Assembly (NCBI GenBank): GCA_046347195.1
Contig: JAXMGQ010000011.1
Coordinates: forward strand, 35,031 to 99,030
Reading direction: 5' to 3'
DNA length: 64,000 bases
Source of the DNA: TMP-86 sp046347195
Lineage (GTDB): Bacteria; Pseudomonadota; Gammaproteobacteria; Steroidobacterales; Steroidobacteraceae
Below, in pieces: positions 11,092-20,252 of the stretch (positions within the stretch are counted from its first letter, which is position 1; each line of letters starts with the position of its first letter). A program made the position numbers and the translations under genes. The notes below the pieces were generated by a model. It worked only from the letters and a program-made list of their open reading frames with translations. It ran no database searches and had not been told where the DNA came from.

Positions 11092-11533
11092 ACACGACCT
11101 CGCCACGTCGCGGCGCCGGGGCTCGCGCAGCCGCCTTGAGAATGGCGGATGCGAAATTCGGGTTGTCGGGATTGACATCGACCGTGCGCGTCCGCGGGAT
11201 GACCACCAGATCCATGTCCTCCATGGGGATGGCGCCCAGCAGCACCTGATCCCCCAGCACCAGCGCACCGAAATACCCCACCCGGTTCTTGAACCGAAGC
11301 TCGATCGGGCCAGCGTAAGGAACCAGTCGGCGCGAGCCGTCGGCCAGCGTGACTTCCTTGTGATCGATGACTTCCAGGCGAAGCTGCACCTGGATGTGCT
11401 CGGGCACACACAGGAACAGCGCGCCGGTGTCTGCGAGCGCACCGGCCTCCAGCGCAGCGATCTCCGGATACCGCGGATTGCGTATCGATACCACTCCGTT
11501 GACGATGCCCACCTGTGCTTCCCTCTCAGCCAT
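11081..11533 (-). CDS. Clan AA (retropepsin-like) aspartic protease, copy 2
   Basis: About 150 residues from the ATG of MAEREAQVGIV. The active-site motif is LADTGALFLCVPEH (Asp35-Thr-Gly), followed by DHKEVTLADGSRRLVPY and PMEDMDLVVIPRTR, nearly the same order and wording as copy 1 at 103-495. The longer open frame begins at 11581 but overlaps the MscS stop, and the ATG at 11533 has GGTGGG upstream. As with copy 1, the 3' end overlaps a convergent metabolic gene, here by 11 bases. These proteins presumably dimerise to form one active site. The target is unknown. Confidence 0.78.
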   Translation of the reverse strand: MAEREAQVGIVNGVVSIRNPRYPEIAALEAGALADTGALFLCVPEHIQVQLRLEVIDHKEVTLADGSRRLVPYAGPIELRFKNRVGYFGALVLGDQVLLGAIPMEDMDLVVIPRTRTVDVNPDNPNFASAILKAAARAPAPRRGEVVFSP

Positions 11534-11577
11534 CACAGGCACCCACCGTACCATGCGCACAACCTCCGCGGTGCCAG

Positions 11578-12430
11578 TCAAACCGGCGCATTGGCGAAGA
11601 TTCTCGGCGCATCGGGCAGCCTCACCTCGAGCTGCGGCGTAGAGATCTCGATCTGCTGCGCATGCAAGGCCGCCAGCATCGCGACATTCAGCTCGCCCGG
11701 CGCCGCGGCGAAGTCATCCACGCCCACCCAGGGCTTCACGTCGATGGCCACCGCGGATTCGCCCAGCGCCGCAGCCTGGACGAACGGCGCCGGCTGCTTC
11801 AGCACCCGCGGGTTGGCCTGCACCACCTCGGTGATCAGCGCCAGCGCGCGCGGCAGGTCCGCGCCATAGGACACACCGACCCGCAGCTCGCATTGGCGGA
11901 TGCGGCCGTAGTTGTGCAGGATCTCACCCACGATCTTGCGGTTCGGCACCACCACCCGGGAGCAGTCCAGGTGCGTGAGCTGGGTGGAGAACAGGTTGAT
12001 GGCATCCACACGGCCCTCGACCCCGACGATGGCGATGTATTCACCCACGCGATAGGGCTTGGTGAAGATGATGGTCAGGCCCGCCACCACGTTGCTGAGC
12101 ACGCCCTGGGTCGCGAGGGCAATGCCGGCACCGGCGACTCCCAGGCCCGCGAGCAATGGCAGCAGCCCCCACGCCCAGTTCTGCGCGCATGATGGCGCAG
12201 TCAGGCCGATCAGCAGCACCTGGCACGATGCTGCGGGTGAACAGGATGCGCAGCGGCGGTTCGAGGTCGAAGCGGTTCAGGCCCTTGGCTACGCGCCGCG
12301 CCACCGCGCGACTGACGAACACGCCGGCCGTCATGATGAGCGCGGCGACCACCAGCTTCGGCCCGAAGCGCATGGCGATGTCGATGAACGTGCCGCGTAC
12401 GTGATCCAGGGTCTGTGCGTCCAGGCTCAT
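11578..12430 (-). pseudogene. Small-conductance mechanosensitive channel (MscS family), frameshifted
   Basis: The N-terminus MSLDAQTLDHVRGTF with a first membrane helix (KLVVAALIMTAGVFV) is open from 12430 to about 12235. The pore-lining and beta domains (LLPLLAGLGVAGAGIALATQG, VEGRVDAINLFSTQLTHLD) are open from about 12170 to 11578. Between them the sequence passes through three frames within about 70 bases (VLLIGLTA, then IMRAELGVG, then LLPLLAG), so at least two or three indels are needed. The protein would be about 284 residues, a normal minimal MscS length; it would release solutes on hypo-osmotic shock. Its ATG overlaps the stop of the DUF2130 gene. Confidence 0.8.
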
Positions 12431-13737
12431 GAGGTCGGGTCCTCCTGCGTTGGCTGCAACTCCAGTTCCGGCAGGTCCTGCTTGGCGAGGCCCTGCACGT
12501 CGCCGGCGATGGCGATGAGTTCGTTCATCGCCAGGGTGATCTGCTTCTCGCGCCGCGCCCAGCGCTGCAGCGTGCTGGTCTTCTCCGACTCGAGTTCCTC
12601 GCGCATGCGCCGGAACGAGTCCACGACCGCGCGGATCTTCTGCGCGAACTGCACGCTGGTGACATAGTCGTACACCGCCTCCATGCTCTCCCCCTTGCCG
12701 GCGCTGACCAGCCGCTGCTGGTGCACCTCGAGAAGCCCGGCGCGCAGCGCCTGCGCCAGCGGGATGGCCGTGCTCCACAGCGTCACCCATACCTCCTCGT
12801 GAACGCCGAAGGACTGGCCCTGCGGGAATTCACGCGGGCAGGACAGCGTCACCAGGATGCCGAGGTCCGCGCCGCAGGCACGCATGTCTTCCTTGAGCTT
12901 CACGGTCCAGGGCGCGCTCCAGTCCCGGGCGCGCTTGATCTCCCACAGGATGGTGCCGGCCCGCTGGCCGGCGCGGTTCATGATGCGGTGGACGATGTCA
13001 CCGCCGCGCGCACCCTTGCGGACCTCCTCGAACACATCGATGGGGAAGGTGCGCCGCAGGGCCTCCTCCACCGTCAGCTCCAGCACCTCGCCCTGCAGCT
13101 GCTGCGAGCCCTGCTCCATCTTGCGCTGCGCCGCCACGAGCTGCGCATTCACGTCATCGAGCTTCTTCTGCAGGTCCGCCTTCTCCAGCGCGGAGCGCTC
13201 CTCCACCTGCTGGCGCACCTTGGCCTCGAGCGCCGCGCGCTCGGCATCGAGCTTGCGGGCCGCCTCCAGCTCCAGGGCCGCCGCACGGTCTCCCAGGGCC
13301 GCCTTCTCCCGCCGGAGGGCGATCTCCTGTTCCCGAAGCGCCTGGACCTGCGTGGCCTGCTCGGACAGGCGGCGCTCCAGGGCCTCGCGTTCCTGGCGCG
13401 AATCCTCGACCGCGCGTTCACGCTCGGTGGCCAGCGCCTGGCGATGCGCGAGCTGCTCGCGCGCGGCCTGCTCGGCGAGTTGCTGGCGAAGCTGCGCGAG
13501 CTGCTGCTCATGGCCACGATCGTGCTCCGCGATCTGTGCCTCCAGGCGGCGCTGTTCACGCGAGCGTTCGGCCGTCATCAGCTCCGCCAGCGCGGCATCG
13601 CTGCCCTGCTCGAGGCTCTCGAGCGCGCGGCGGGCGAAACCCTCGTCCAGGCTGAACTCATGCGCGCATCGGGGGCAGGTCACGCGCGTGTCGGCGGCGA
13701 TGAGCAGCGGATGGGCGGGAGGGCTGGAGGAACTCAT
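12427..13737 (-). CDS. DUF2130 family coiled-coil protein
   Basis: An intact 436-residue protein. A CPRC pair (Cys21, Cys24) suggests a single zinc half-site. A long Glu/Arg/Gln-rich coiled coil covers residues 55-215. The C-terminal DUF2130 domain contains LELTVEEALRRTFPID, GDIVHRIMNRAGQRAGTILWEIK and KLKEDM, a pattern resembling a PD-(D/E)XK nuclease core; that comparison is inference. DUF2130 proteins have no settled function. The gene lies between efflux-pump and channel genes with stop/start overlaps or gaps of three bases, so it is cotranscribed with them. Confidence 0.85.
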   Translation of the reverse strand: MSSSSPPAHPLLIAADTRVTCPRCAHEFSLDEGFARRALESLEQGSDAALAELMTAERSREQRRLEAQIAEHDRGHEQQLAQLRQQLAEQAAREQLAHRQALATERERAVEDSRQEREALERRLSEQATQVQALREQEIALRREKAALGDRAAALELEAARKLDAERAALEAKVRQQVEERSALEKADLQKKLDDVNAQLVAAQRKMEQGSQQLQGEVLELTVEEALRRTFPIDVFEEVRKGARGGDIVHRIMNRAGQRAGTILWEIKRARDWSAPWTVKLKEDMRACGADLGILVTLSCPREFPQGQSFGVHEEVWVTLWSTAIPLAQALRAGLLEVHQQRLVSAGKGESMEAVYDYVTSVQFAQKIRAVVDSFRRMREELESEKTSTLQRWARREKQITLAMNELIAIAGDVQGLAKQDLPELELQPTQEDPTS

Positions 13738-13740
13738 GCG

Positions 13741-14878
13741 TCAGTGCCTTCCCCGGGCCACCTGGGCGAGCATCCCGGTCCGGATGGAGTCCGGCGGATT
13801 CAGTACCACGCGATCGGCCGGGGCCAGCCCCTCGAGCACCTCGACATCCTTGCCGAAGTCCCGGCCCAGGTTCACGGACTTGACGGTGATGCGACCGCCG
13901 CCGTCCAGCGTCGCCACCTGCAACCCTTCTCCGCGGAACAGCAGGCAATTGGAGGGAATGCGCAGGCTGGCCGTCCCGGGAGCCAGGGCAAAATCCACTT
14001 CTCCATAGGAACCCGGGCGGATGGCCGCGGCGGCATTGTCGACCTCGAGCTGGGTGAGCAAGGTGCGCGAGGCCGGATCCAGCGAGCCTGCCGTGCTCAC
14101 CACCCGCGCGGGAAAGCTCTTCCCCGGCAGCTCGGCGATGTGCAGCATCGCCCCTCCCCCCACCTGGATGGCCGGTGCATAGGCCTGCGGCACGTTGACG
14201 TAGACGCGCAGCCGCGAGACGTCCTGGATGTGGAAGAGCTCGGCGCCGGCGGCGGGGCCGCTGCCCGCCGTGACCAGCGCGCCGACGTCGGTGCTGCGCG
14301 CCGTGATGATGCCATCGAAGGGCGCCACGATGCGCTGGAACTGCCCGAGCTGGCGCAACCGGTTGAGATCCGCCCGCGCGGCCGCGAGCGCCGAGCGCTT
14401 GGCTGCCGCATCCGCCAGCTTCTCATCCACGTCCTGCCGCGCCACCGAGTCCGTCGCGAGCATCGAGGACCAGCGGGTGGCGGTGGACTGCGCGAGCTGG
14501 TCGGCCGCCTGCGCGGTCGCCAGCATCGCCTCGGACTGCGCGATCTGCTGCGTGACCTCCGGCGTATCGATCTCGGCGAGCAGCTGGCCCTGCTTCACCC
14601 GCGCGCCGATGTCCACCAGCCGCCGGCGCAGGTAGCCATTGGTGCGCGCGTAGATGGGCGCATCGGCCCAGGCCTGGACGTTGGCCGGCAGCGAGAGCGC
14701 ATCGCCGGCGGGGTCAGCATCGGCTGGACCACCGACACCGTCAGCGCCGCGGCGGCCTGTGCCTCGCGCGCCAGCGCATTGCGCCCTGGATGCGCGCCAG
14801 CACACCCCAGGCGGCCAGCAGCAGCACCGCGGCGAGCACCAGCCAGCGGCGATTCCTGCGTGCGGGGACCTCACTCAT
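13741..14878 (-). CDS. Efflux RND periplasmic adaptor (membrane fusion protein), frameshifted near the N-terminus
   Basis: The body is a classic MdtA/AcrA-type adaptor: lipoyl half-motif (RTNGYLRRRLVDIGARVKQG), alpha-helical hairpin (residues ~90-170), second lipoyl half (FDGIITARSTDVGALVTAG), then beta-barrel and membrane-proximal domains. The true N-terminus, MSEVPARRNRRWLVLAAVLL, begins at 14878 in a different frame. Two indels, near 14784 and 14708, are needed to join it through REAQAAAALTVSVVQPMLT to the open part. It would span inner membrane to periplasm and link the RND pump to an outer-membrane channel. The ATG overlaps the RND gene end, and DUF2130 follows after three bases. Confidence 0.82.
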
Positions 14879-17800
14879 GGGGCCGCCTCGCGGCGCGCAG
14901 CCGGGCACGGATCAGGTGGAACACCGCCGGCGCACGAAGAACAGCGTGCTTACCGTCGCGGACATAACCCGCCGATGACGGCGCGCCTGAGCGGCGCATT
15001 CTGCTCGCCGCCATCCCCGAGGCCGAGCGCCATCGGCATCATGCCGATGATCATCGCAAAGGCGGTCATCAGCACCGGACGGATGCGCGACGCCCGCCTG
15101 GATCGCCGCGGTCCGTGCATCGACCCCGGCATCGAGCTGCGAGCGCGCGAAGCTCACCACCAGCACGCTGTTGGCGGTGGCCACCCCCATGCACATGATG
15201 GCGCCGATCAGCGCCGGCACGCTCACCGTGGTGTGCGAGGAACAGCATCCAGACGATGCCGGCGAGCGCCGCGGGGAGCCCCGTGATGATGATGAAGGAA
15301 CTGCCACGACTGAACCCACCACGATGAGCAGGTACACGAGGATGATCGCACCGAGCAGGCCCAGCAGCAGCCCGTTGAAGGAGCCCGTCATCGTCTCGGC
15401 CTGTCCTCGAATCGTCACGCTGGAACCCTTGGGAACCTTGCCCGCCATGTCAGCGACGATGGTGCGCACATGCCCGGCCACGAAGCCGAGATCCGTTCCG
15501 TGAACCGAGGCGAACACATCGATCGTCGGACGGGCATTATAGTGGCTCACCACGGTGCGCGGGGCCGACGCTGCGGCTGAAACGCGCCACGTTTCCCAGC
15601 ACCTGCGGCGTCGCTCCGGTGCTGGCGTGTGCCGATACCGGCGTCAGCTTCAGGTCCTCGAGCGAGTCGAGACGGTATTGCGGGGTCTGCACCACCACGG
15701 AATAGGAGGTGCCGGTCTTCGGGTCGATCCAGTAGGAAGGCCGGGTCCGAAGCTCCCTGACACGAGACCAGCAGGTCGCTGGCGATGCCGGCCTTGTTGC
15801 GGAGGCCCAACTGCTGCGCCTGGGTTCGATCCACCGCGACGTTGATCTGCGGGTAGTCATCCTGCTGGTGATGCACGTCGCCCTCGCGCCTGGATGAGCT
15901 GGATGCGGCGCACGAGTTCCTGCGAGTAGGCGCGATTGGCCGCGACATTGATCCCCGTGACCCGCACGTCGACGGGCGCCGGCACCCCGAAATTCAGGAT
16001 CTGGTTGACGATATCGGCCGGCAGGAAGGCGAAGCTTACGCCCGGGAAACGCCTGCGCAGCACCTTGCGCAGCCGGACGATGTGATCGGCCGTCGGGCGT
16101 GGTGCTCGGCGAGCGCCACGAACACGTCGGCACGGAGGGTCCCACCGGGAAGGAGGTGCTGTAGGCCAGTTGATGCCGTAGGGAACTCCGATGTTGTCGG
16201 CGATGCTGGCAAGCTCCGCCGCCGGGATCACCTCACGATCGTCGCCTCCACCTCGTCGGTGAGCGCCGCGGTCTGCTCGATGCGCAGGCCCGTCCGGCCG
16301 CGCAGGTGCAGCTTGATCTGCCCGGCATCCACGCCGGGGAAGAAATCCTGGCCCAAGCCCGGCAGCGGGCCCAACGGAAAGGCGAGCAGCGCCGAGGCGG
16401 CCGCGGCGCCGAGGAACACGGCCACGAAGCGGCGGCCGGCATCCAGCGCCCGGGTCAGCCAGTACCGGTATCGCTCGCGCATGGCCAGGAAACGGCGGTC
16501 GAACGCCTGGTGCCAGCGCTCCAGCAGGTTCGCCGCTCCTTCCACCCTCGCCGCTTCGTGCGCCTTCAGCCAGTACTTCGCCAGCGTCGGCACCAGCGTG
16601 CGCGACAGCACGTAGGAGGCCAGCATCGCGAACACCACGGCCTCGGCCAGCGGCACGAACAGGTACTTGCGATGCCGGGCAGGAAGAACATGGGGATGAA
16701 CACGATGCAGATGGCGAGGGTGGACACCAGCGCGGGCAAGGCGATCTGCTGCGCACCCAGCATGATCGCCGCCTCGACTTCCATGCCCTCTTCCAGATGG
16801 GTGTTGATGTTCTCGATGGTCACCGTGGCATCATCGACCAGATCCCCACGGCGAGGGCGAGCCCTCCGAGGGTCATGATGTTCATCGTCTGGCCCAGTGC
16901 GGACAAGCAGATGATGGAGGTCAGCGCGGCCAGCGGGATGGAGATCGTGATGATCAGCGTGCTGCGCCAGCTTCCCAGGAACAACAGGATCATGAGCGCG
17001 GTCAGCGCCGCCGCCACCAGCCCTCACGCACCACGCCCTGCACGGCGGAGCGCACGAAGAGGACTGATCGCCAAGCGTCTGCACCGAGACATCGTCCGGC
17101 AGCTGCGCCTTCACCGCGGGCAGCGCCGAGTGCACCCCGGCGATGACATCGAGCGTCGAGGCATTGCCGGTCTTGAGCACGTTCATCATCACGGCCCGCT
17201 GGCCGCCGAGCCGCACGATGTTGGTCCGCGGTGCCGAGCATCACGCACGTGCGCGACATCGCGCATGGGATCACGCTGCTATTGACGTACCGGGGCACGG
17301 CAGGTCGTTCAGCTCCTCCACCGTGCGGTGCCGGAATTGAGCCTCACGAAGTACCTGGTGGGACCGATCTTCTGGGTGCCGGCGGGAATGATGGCGTCCT
17401 GCGCGGCGATGGTGTTGGAGACATCCAGCAGCGGAGAGCCTGTTGGCGCGCAGCGCCTGCGGGTCCAGGTCCACCTGCACCCGACGAAACCGCCTCGCCC
17501 AAGGGATAGGGCATGGCCGCGCCGCGCACCGTGGACAGACCCATGCGCACGTGGTGTTGAGCGACAGATCGAACATCGCGGACTCGGTGAGCGAAGGACT
17601 GGACACCGCGAGCTGCAGCATCATCGGCACGGTGGAGGCATTGAAGGCCAGGATGAACGGTGGCGTCGTACCCGGCGGCGCGGGAGCGAATCTGGCAGCC
17701 GACACGGCCGTGATCTGCGCATACGCCAGTTCCACCACTGGGCTGGAAGAACGTCTTGATCACCGACATGCCGTTCAGCGACTGCGACTCGGTGTGCTCG

Positions 17801-18033
17801 AGGTCGGTGACCGTGGTCTGCGCATTGCGCTCCATGTTGAGCACGATGCGGTTGGCCATGTCCTCCGGCGGCAGCCCCGAGTAGTACCAGACGGACGCCA
17901 CGATCGGGATGTCGATGCTGGGGAAGATGTCCACCGCGGTGCGCGCCAGGGTGAAGATGCCCAGCAGCACGATCAGCAGGCTCAAGGCGATGAACGTGAG
18001 CGGACGCCGCAGCGCGATCTGGACGATCCACAT
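14871..18033 (-). pseudogene. RND efflux pump permease (HAE1/AcrB type) with many frameshifts
   Basis: The start MWIVQIALRRPLTFIALSLL and a following GLPPEDMANRIVLNMERNAQ are normal for RND pumps. After about 17740 the coding signal jumps frame every 50-300 bases, although recognisable segments follow in order: PPGTTPPFILAFN, IPLAALTSIICLSALGQTMN, VVFAMLASYVLSRTLVPTLAKY, DIFPS-type porter loops, and finally VSTLFFV then FHLIRARLRAARRPHE. The total span (3163 bases, about 1054 codons) matches a full RND pump. There are few true stops within the matching frames. Many single-base indels in an otherwise well-preserved gene suggest poor sequence quality here at least as much as decay. Confidence 0.85.
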
Positions 18034-18092
18034 GTCAGGCGGCCCGCGGCCGTGCGCGGCCCGAAGCGGGGTTCGCGCTGCCGGGAGTCAAA

Positions 18093-18422
18093 TCAATAAG
18101 GGTAGTCGGTGGAACGCCGGCCCCGCAGCGCCCGTTGTTCCGACCCTTGCCAGAAACGCGGCGGGCGGAAGTTCTCCACGGCACGACGCGGACCGACTCG
18201 CCGGTCGGGGTAATGCCGGTACCGGCAGCGGCAGCCGCCCACCTTGGTGCATCCGTCCAGCGGCAACCGCGGTGCCTCAGCCGACAGGAATCGCGTGTCG
18301 ACCAGCGCGAGTGCGGCTTGACACGCCGATCCATCGGCGATCACGCTCACGGCATGCCATCGGCGGGTGTTGTCCATTGATGCCGGGGACCTTTCGTTCG
18401 GCTGCGAGGGGAAGATTTGCAT
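18093..18422 (-). CDS. Small conserved-looking protein with CxC and DRRxGPRR motif
   Basis: About 109 residues; an in-frame ATG at 18377 would give 94 and has AAAGG upstream, so the start is uncertain. The middle reads RRWHAVSVIADGSACQAA, then RFLSAEAPRLPLDGC and CRCRYRHYPDRRVGPRR. The Cys pair plus Cys upstream and the HYxDRRxGPRR block look like a small conserved proteobacterial hypothetical family of PilZ-adjacent/unknown type. I recall no assigned function. A zinc site formed by the three Cys and His residues is possible. It fills most of the otherwise empty 18034-18587 interval, whose remainder shows nothing recognisable. Confidence 0.6.
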   Translation of the reverse strand: MQIFPSQPNERSPASMDNTRRWHAVSVIADGSACQAALALVDTRFLSAEAPRLPLDGCTKVGGCRCRYRHYPDRRVGPRRAVENFRPPRFWQGSEQRALRGRRSTDYPY

Positions 18423-18587
18423 CATATTCGCTGAAGATGACCCGGGCAATCAACGCCACCCCGGCCCGACGGGCGGAAGGCGCCCGCCATTGGCGAAGGC
18501 GCGTGACACCCGCGGAAGCGAAGATACTTTAGAATTTTCTTGCAACACACTGTTTTCACTTTGGAATCGCAAGGCGAAAAATCCACC

Positions 18588-19037
18588 ATGAGCGAGCTGG
18601 CATTGAGCGAGGCGCACCTGCCGGACCTCGAGGACGCAGCGCTTCTGTTCGACGGTTACCGGCAGTTCTATCGCTACCCTTCGGACATCGAAGCCTGCCG
18701 GGCCTACCTGCGGGAGAGGCTCTCACACGGGGAATCGCGCGTGTTCCTGGTGCGTCGCGCCGGCCGCGCCGTGGGCTTCATGCAGCTCTACCCCTCCTTC
18801 AGCTCCCTCTCGCTCCGGCGGGTGTGGATTCTCTACGACTTGTTCGTGGCGGTGGAGGCGCGGCAGCGCGGCGTGGCCACCCTGCTGCTGCAACGCGCAC
18901 ATGCGCTCGCGCGGGAGACCGGCGCGAGCGAGGTGAACCTGGCCACTGCCCTGGACAACCGCACGGCGCAGCGGGCCTATGAGCGCCTGGGCTGGGTGCG
19001 CGACGAGGAGTTCTGCTACTACAACCTGGTGACCTGA
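18588..19037 (+). CDS. GNAT family N-acetyltransferase
   Basis: A 149-residue GNAT protein. Strand beta4 and the acetyl-CoA loop appear as LYDLFVAVEARQRGVATLLLQRA, where the Q/RxxGxA/G signature is QRGVAT. The C-terminal NRTAQRAYERLGWVRD motif is typical of the family. The start follows CAAGGCGAAAAATCCACC, and the gene stands alone. The acceptor (amino acid, polyamine or protein) cannot be deduced. Confidence 0.88.
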   Translation: MSELALSEAHLPDLEDAALLFDGYRQFYRYPSDIEACRAYLRERLSHGESRVFLVRRAGRAVGFMQLYPSFSSLSLRRVWILYDLFVAVEARQRGVATLLLQRAHALARETGASEVNLATALDNRTAQRAYERLGWVRDEEFCYYNLVT

Positions 19038-19055
19038 TCCCGCACGGTGCGGGAG
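19038..19055. terminator. Weak hairpin between convergent genes
   Basis: TCCCGCAC-G-GTGCGGGA is an almost perfect dyad starting directly after the acetyltransferase stop codon and before the convergent ketoacyl synthase gene end. No T-tract follows on either strand, so a terminator role is possible but weakly supported. Confidence 0.3.
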
Positions 19056-19077
19056 GAGGGACTCGCGAGGGCGAAGC

Positions 19078-20013
19078 TCAGAGGCGCTCGAGCAGCGCGG
19101 CCCCCACCGAATAGCCCCCGCCGAAGGACACCAGCAACACCCGCCCGCCCGGAGGCACGCGTGACTCGTTGCGATGCAAGGTGATGGGCACGCTGGCGCT
19201 GCCCGTGTTGCCGAGCTTGTCGATGCTCACCGCGATGCGCGCCGGGTCGAGCCGCAGCTTTTCGGCCAGCACCTGCAGGATGCGCAGGTTCGCCTGGTGC
19301 GGCACCACCAGCGACAGGTCCCCGGGAGCGAGCTTTGCGCCGGCGCAGATCTCGCGGCTGATCTGCTCCATCTCCTCGCAGGCGTTCTGGAACACCTCGC
19401 GTCCGTGCGGCATCGACAGGCCGCCTCCGCGCGGCTGCATCCGCACCGCCGCAGGGCCCTTGCCCAGGTCCGCCCGGCCGCGGGTCATGGTCGAGAGCAC
19501 TCGCCACGGGCCACCCGGCGCCAGCAACACCGCCGCGGCGCCATCGCCCCACAGGTGGTTGCTCTCATCGTCGCTGAAGTGGCTGTTGTGCTCGGTGGCG
19601 ATGATCAGGGCGCACTTCGAGCGGCCAGCCTCGATGAAGGTGACGGCCACCTCGAGCGCATTCAGGAACGAGGAGCAGGCCGAGGACAGCTCGAACACCT
19701 TGGCATCGCGCAACGCGAACTCGCGCTGCACCTGGTGCGCCGTGGTGCCGATGGTGTCGTGCGGGGTGTAGGAGGCGGAGATGACCAGGTCCACCGGTGC
19801 CGGCCATTGGCCGATGCCGGCCAGCAGGTCGCGCACGGCGGCGATGGCCATGCTCGAACTGGTCTCATCCGCGCCGGCCCGCCGCCGCTCCTCGATGCCG
19901 GTGCGCCGGACGAACCAGTCCACCGGTTTTCCCGTCCGAGCCGCGAAATGAGCGTTGTCCAGGACGTGGGAGGGAACGTATTCGCCGGTGGCGAATATGT
20001 GAGCAGAGCGCAC
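19078..20013 (-). CDS. 3-oxoacyl-ACP synthase III family protein (FabH-like)
   Basis: A 311-residue thiolase-fold condensing enzyme. The catalytic triad is complete: Cys113 (SSACSSFLNAL), His239 (VVPHQANLRI) and Asn269 (LGNTGSAS). The N-terminal VDWFVRRTGIEERR and the C-terminal GGGYSVGAALLERL are standard for KAS III. FabH starts fatty-acid synthesis by condensing acyl-CoA with malonyl-ACP in the cytoplasm. This copy is not near fab genes, so it may serve another acyl condensation (inference). The 239 bases between its start and the next gene show nothing recognisable. Confidence 0.88.
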   Translation of the reverse strand: MRSAHIFATGEYVPSHVLDNAHFAARTGKPVDWFVRRTGIEERRRAGADETSSSMAIAAVRDLLAGIGQWPAPVDLVISASYTPHDTIGTTAHQVQREFALRDAKVFELSSACSSFLNALEVAVTFIEAGRSKCALIIATEHNSHFSDDESNHLWGDGAAAVLLAPGGPWRVLSTMTRGRADLGKGPAAVRMQPRGGGLSMPHGREVFQNACEEMEQISREICAGAKLAPGDLSLVVPHQANLRILQVLAEKLRLDPARIAVSIDKLGNTGSASVPITLHRNESRVPPGGRVLLVSFGGGYSVGAALLERL

Positions 20014-20252
20014 CTGTGTGTCTTGTCCAACGTTGGGACCCGGGATCGGGCCGAGCGCAAGATAGGGGCTCGATACCCCCCTGTCAACCCGCCGCCCGCC
20101 ACGGGATCCTGCGGGGTTTCGCAGGCGATCGGGAACGCGCCTACGGCGAGAGCAGGGCGGCCTTCACCGCCACGCCGTCGATCTGCCCGCAATGCAATCC
20201 GAGCAGCAGGCGCCGGCGACAGATGCGCCCCGCAGCCGATGCGGTCGGTGCA

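Noticed and set aside
12721..14967. Plus-strand 748-codon open frame across DUF2130 and the adaptor gene
   Set aside because: Spans two real opposite-strand genes and shows no recognisable domain; composition is that of an antisense shadow.
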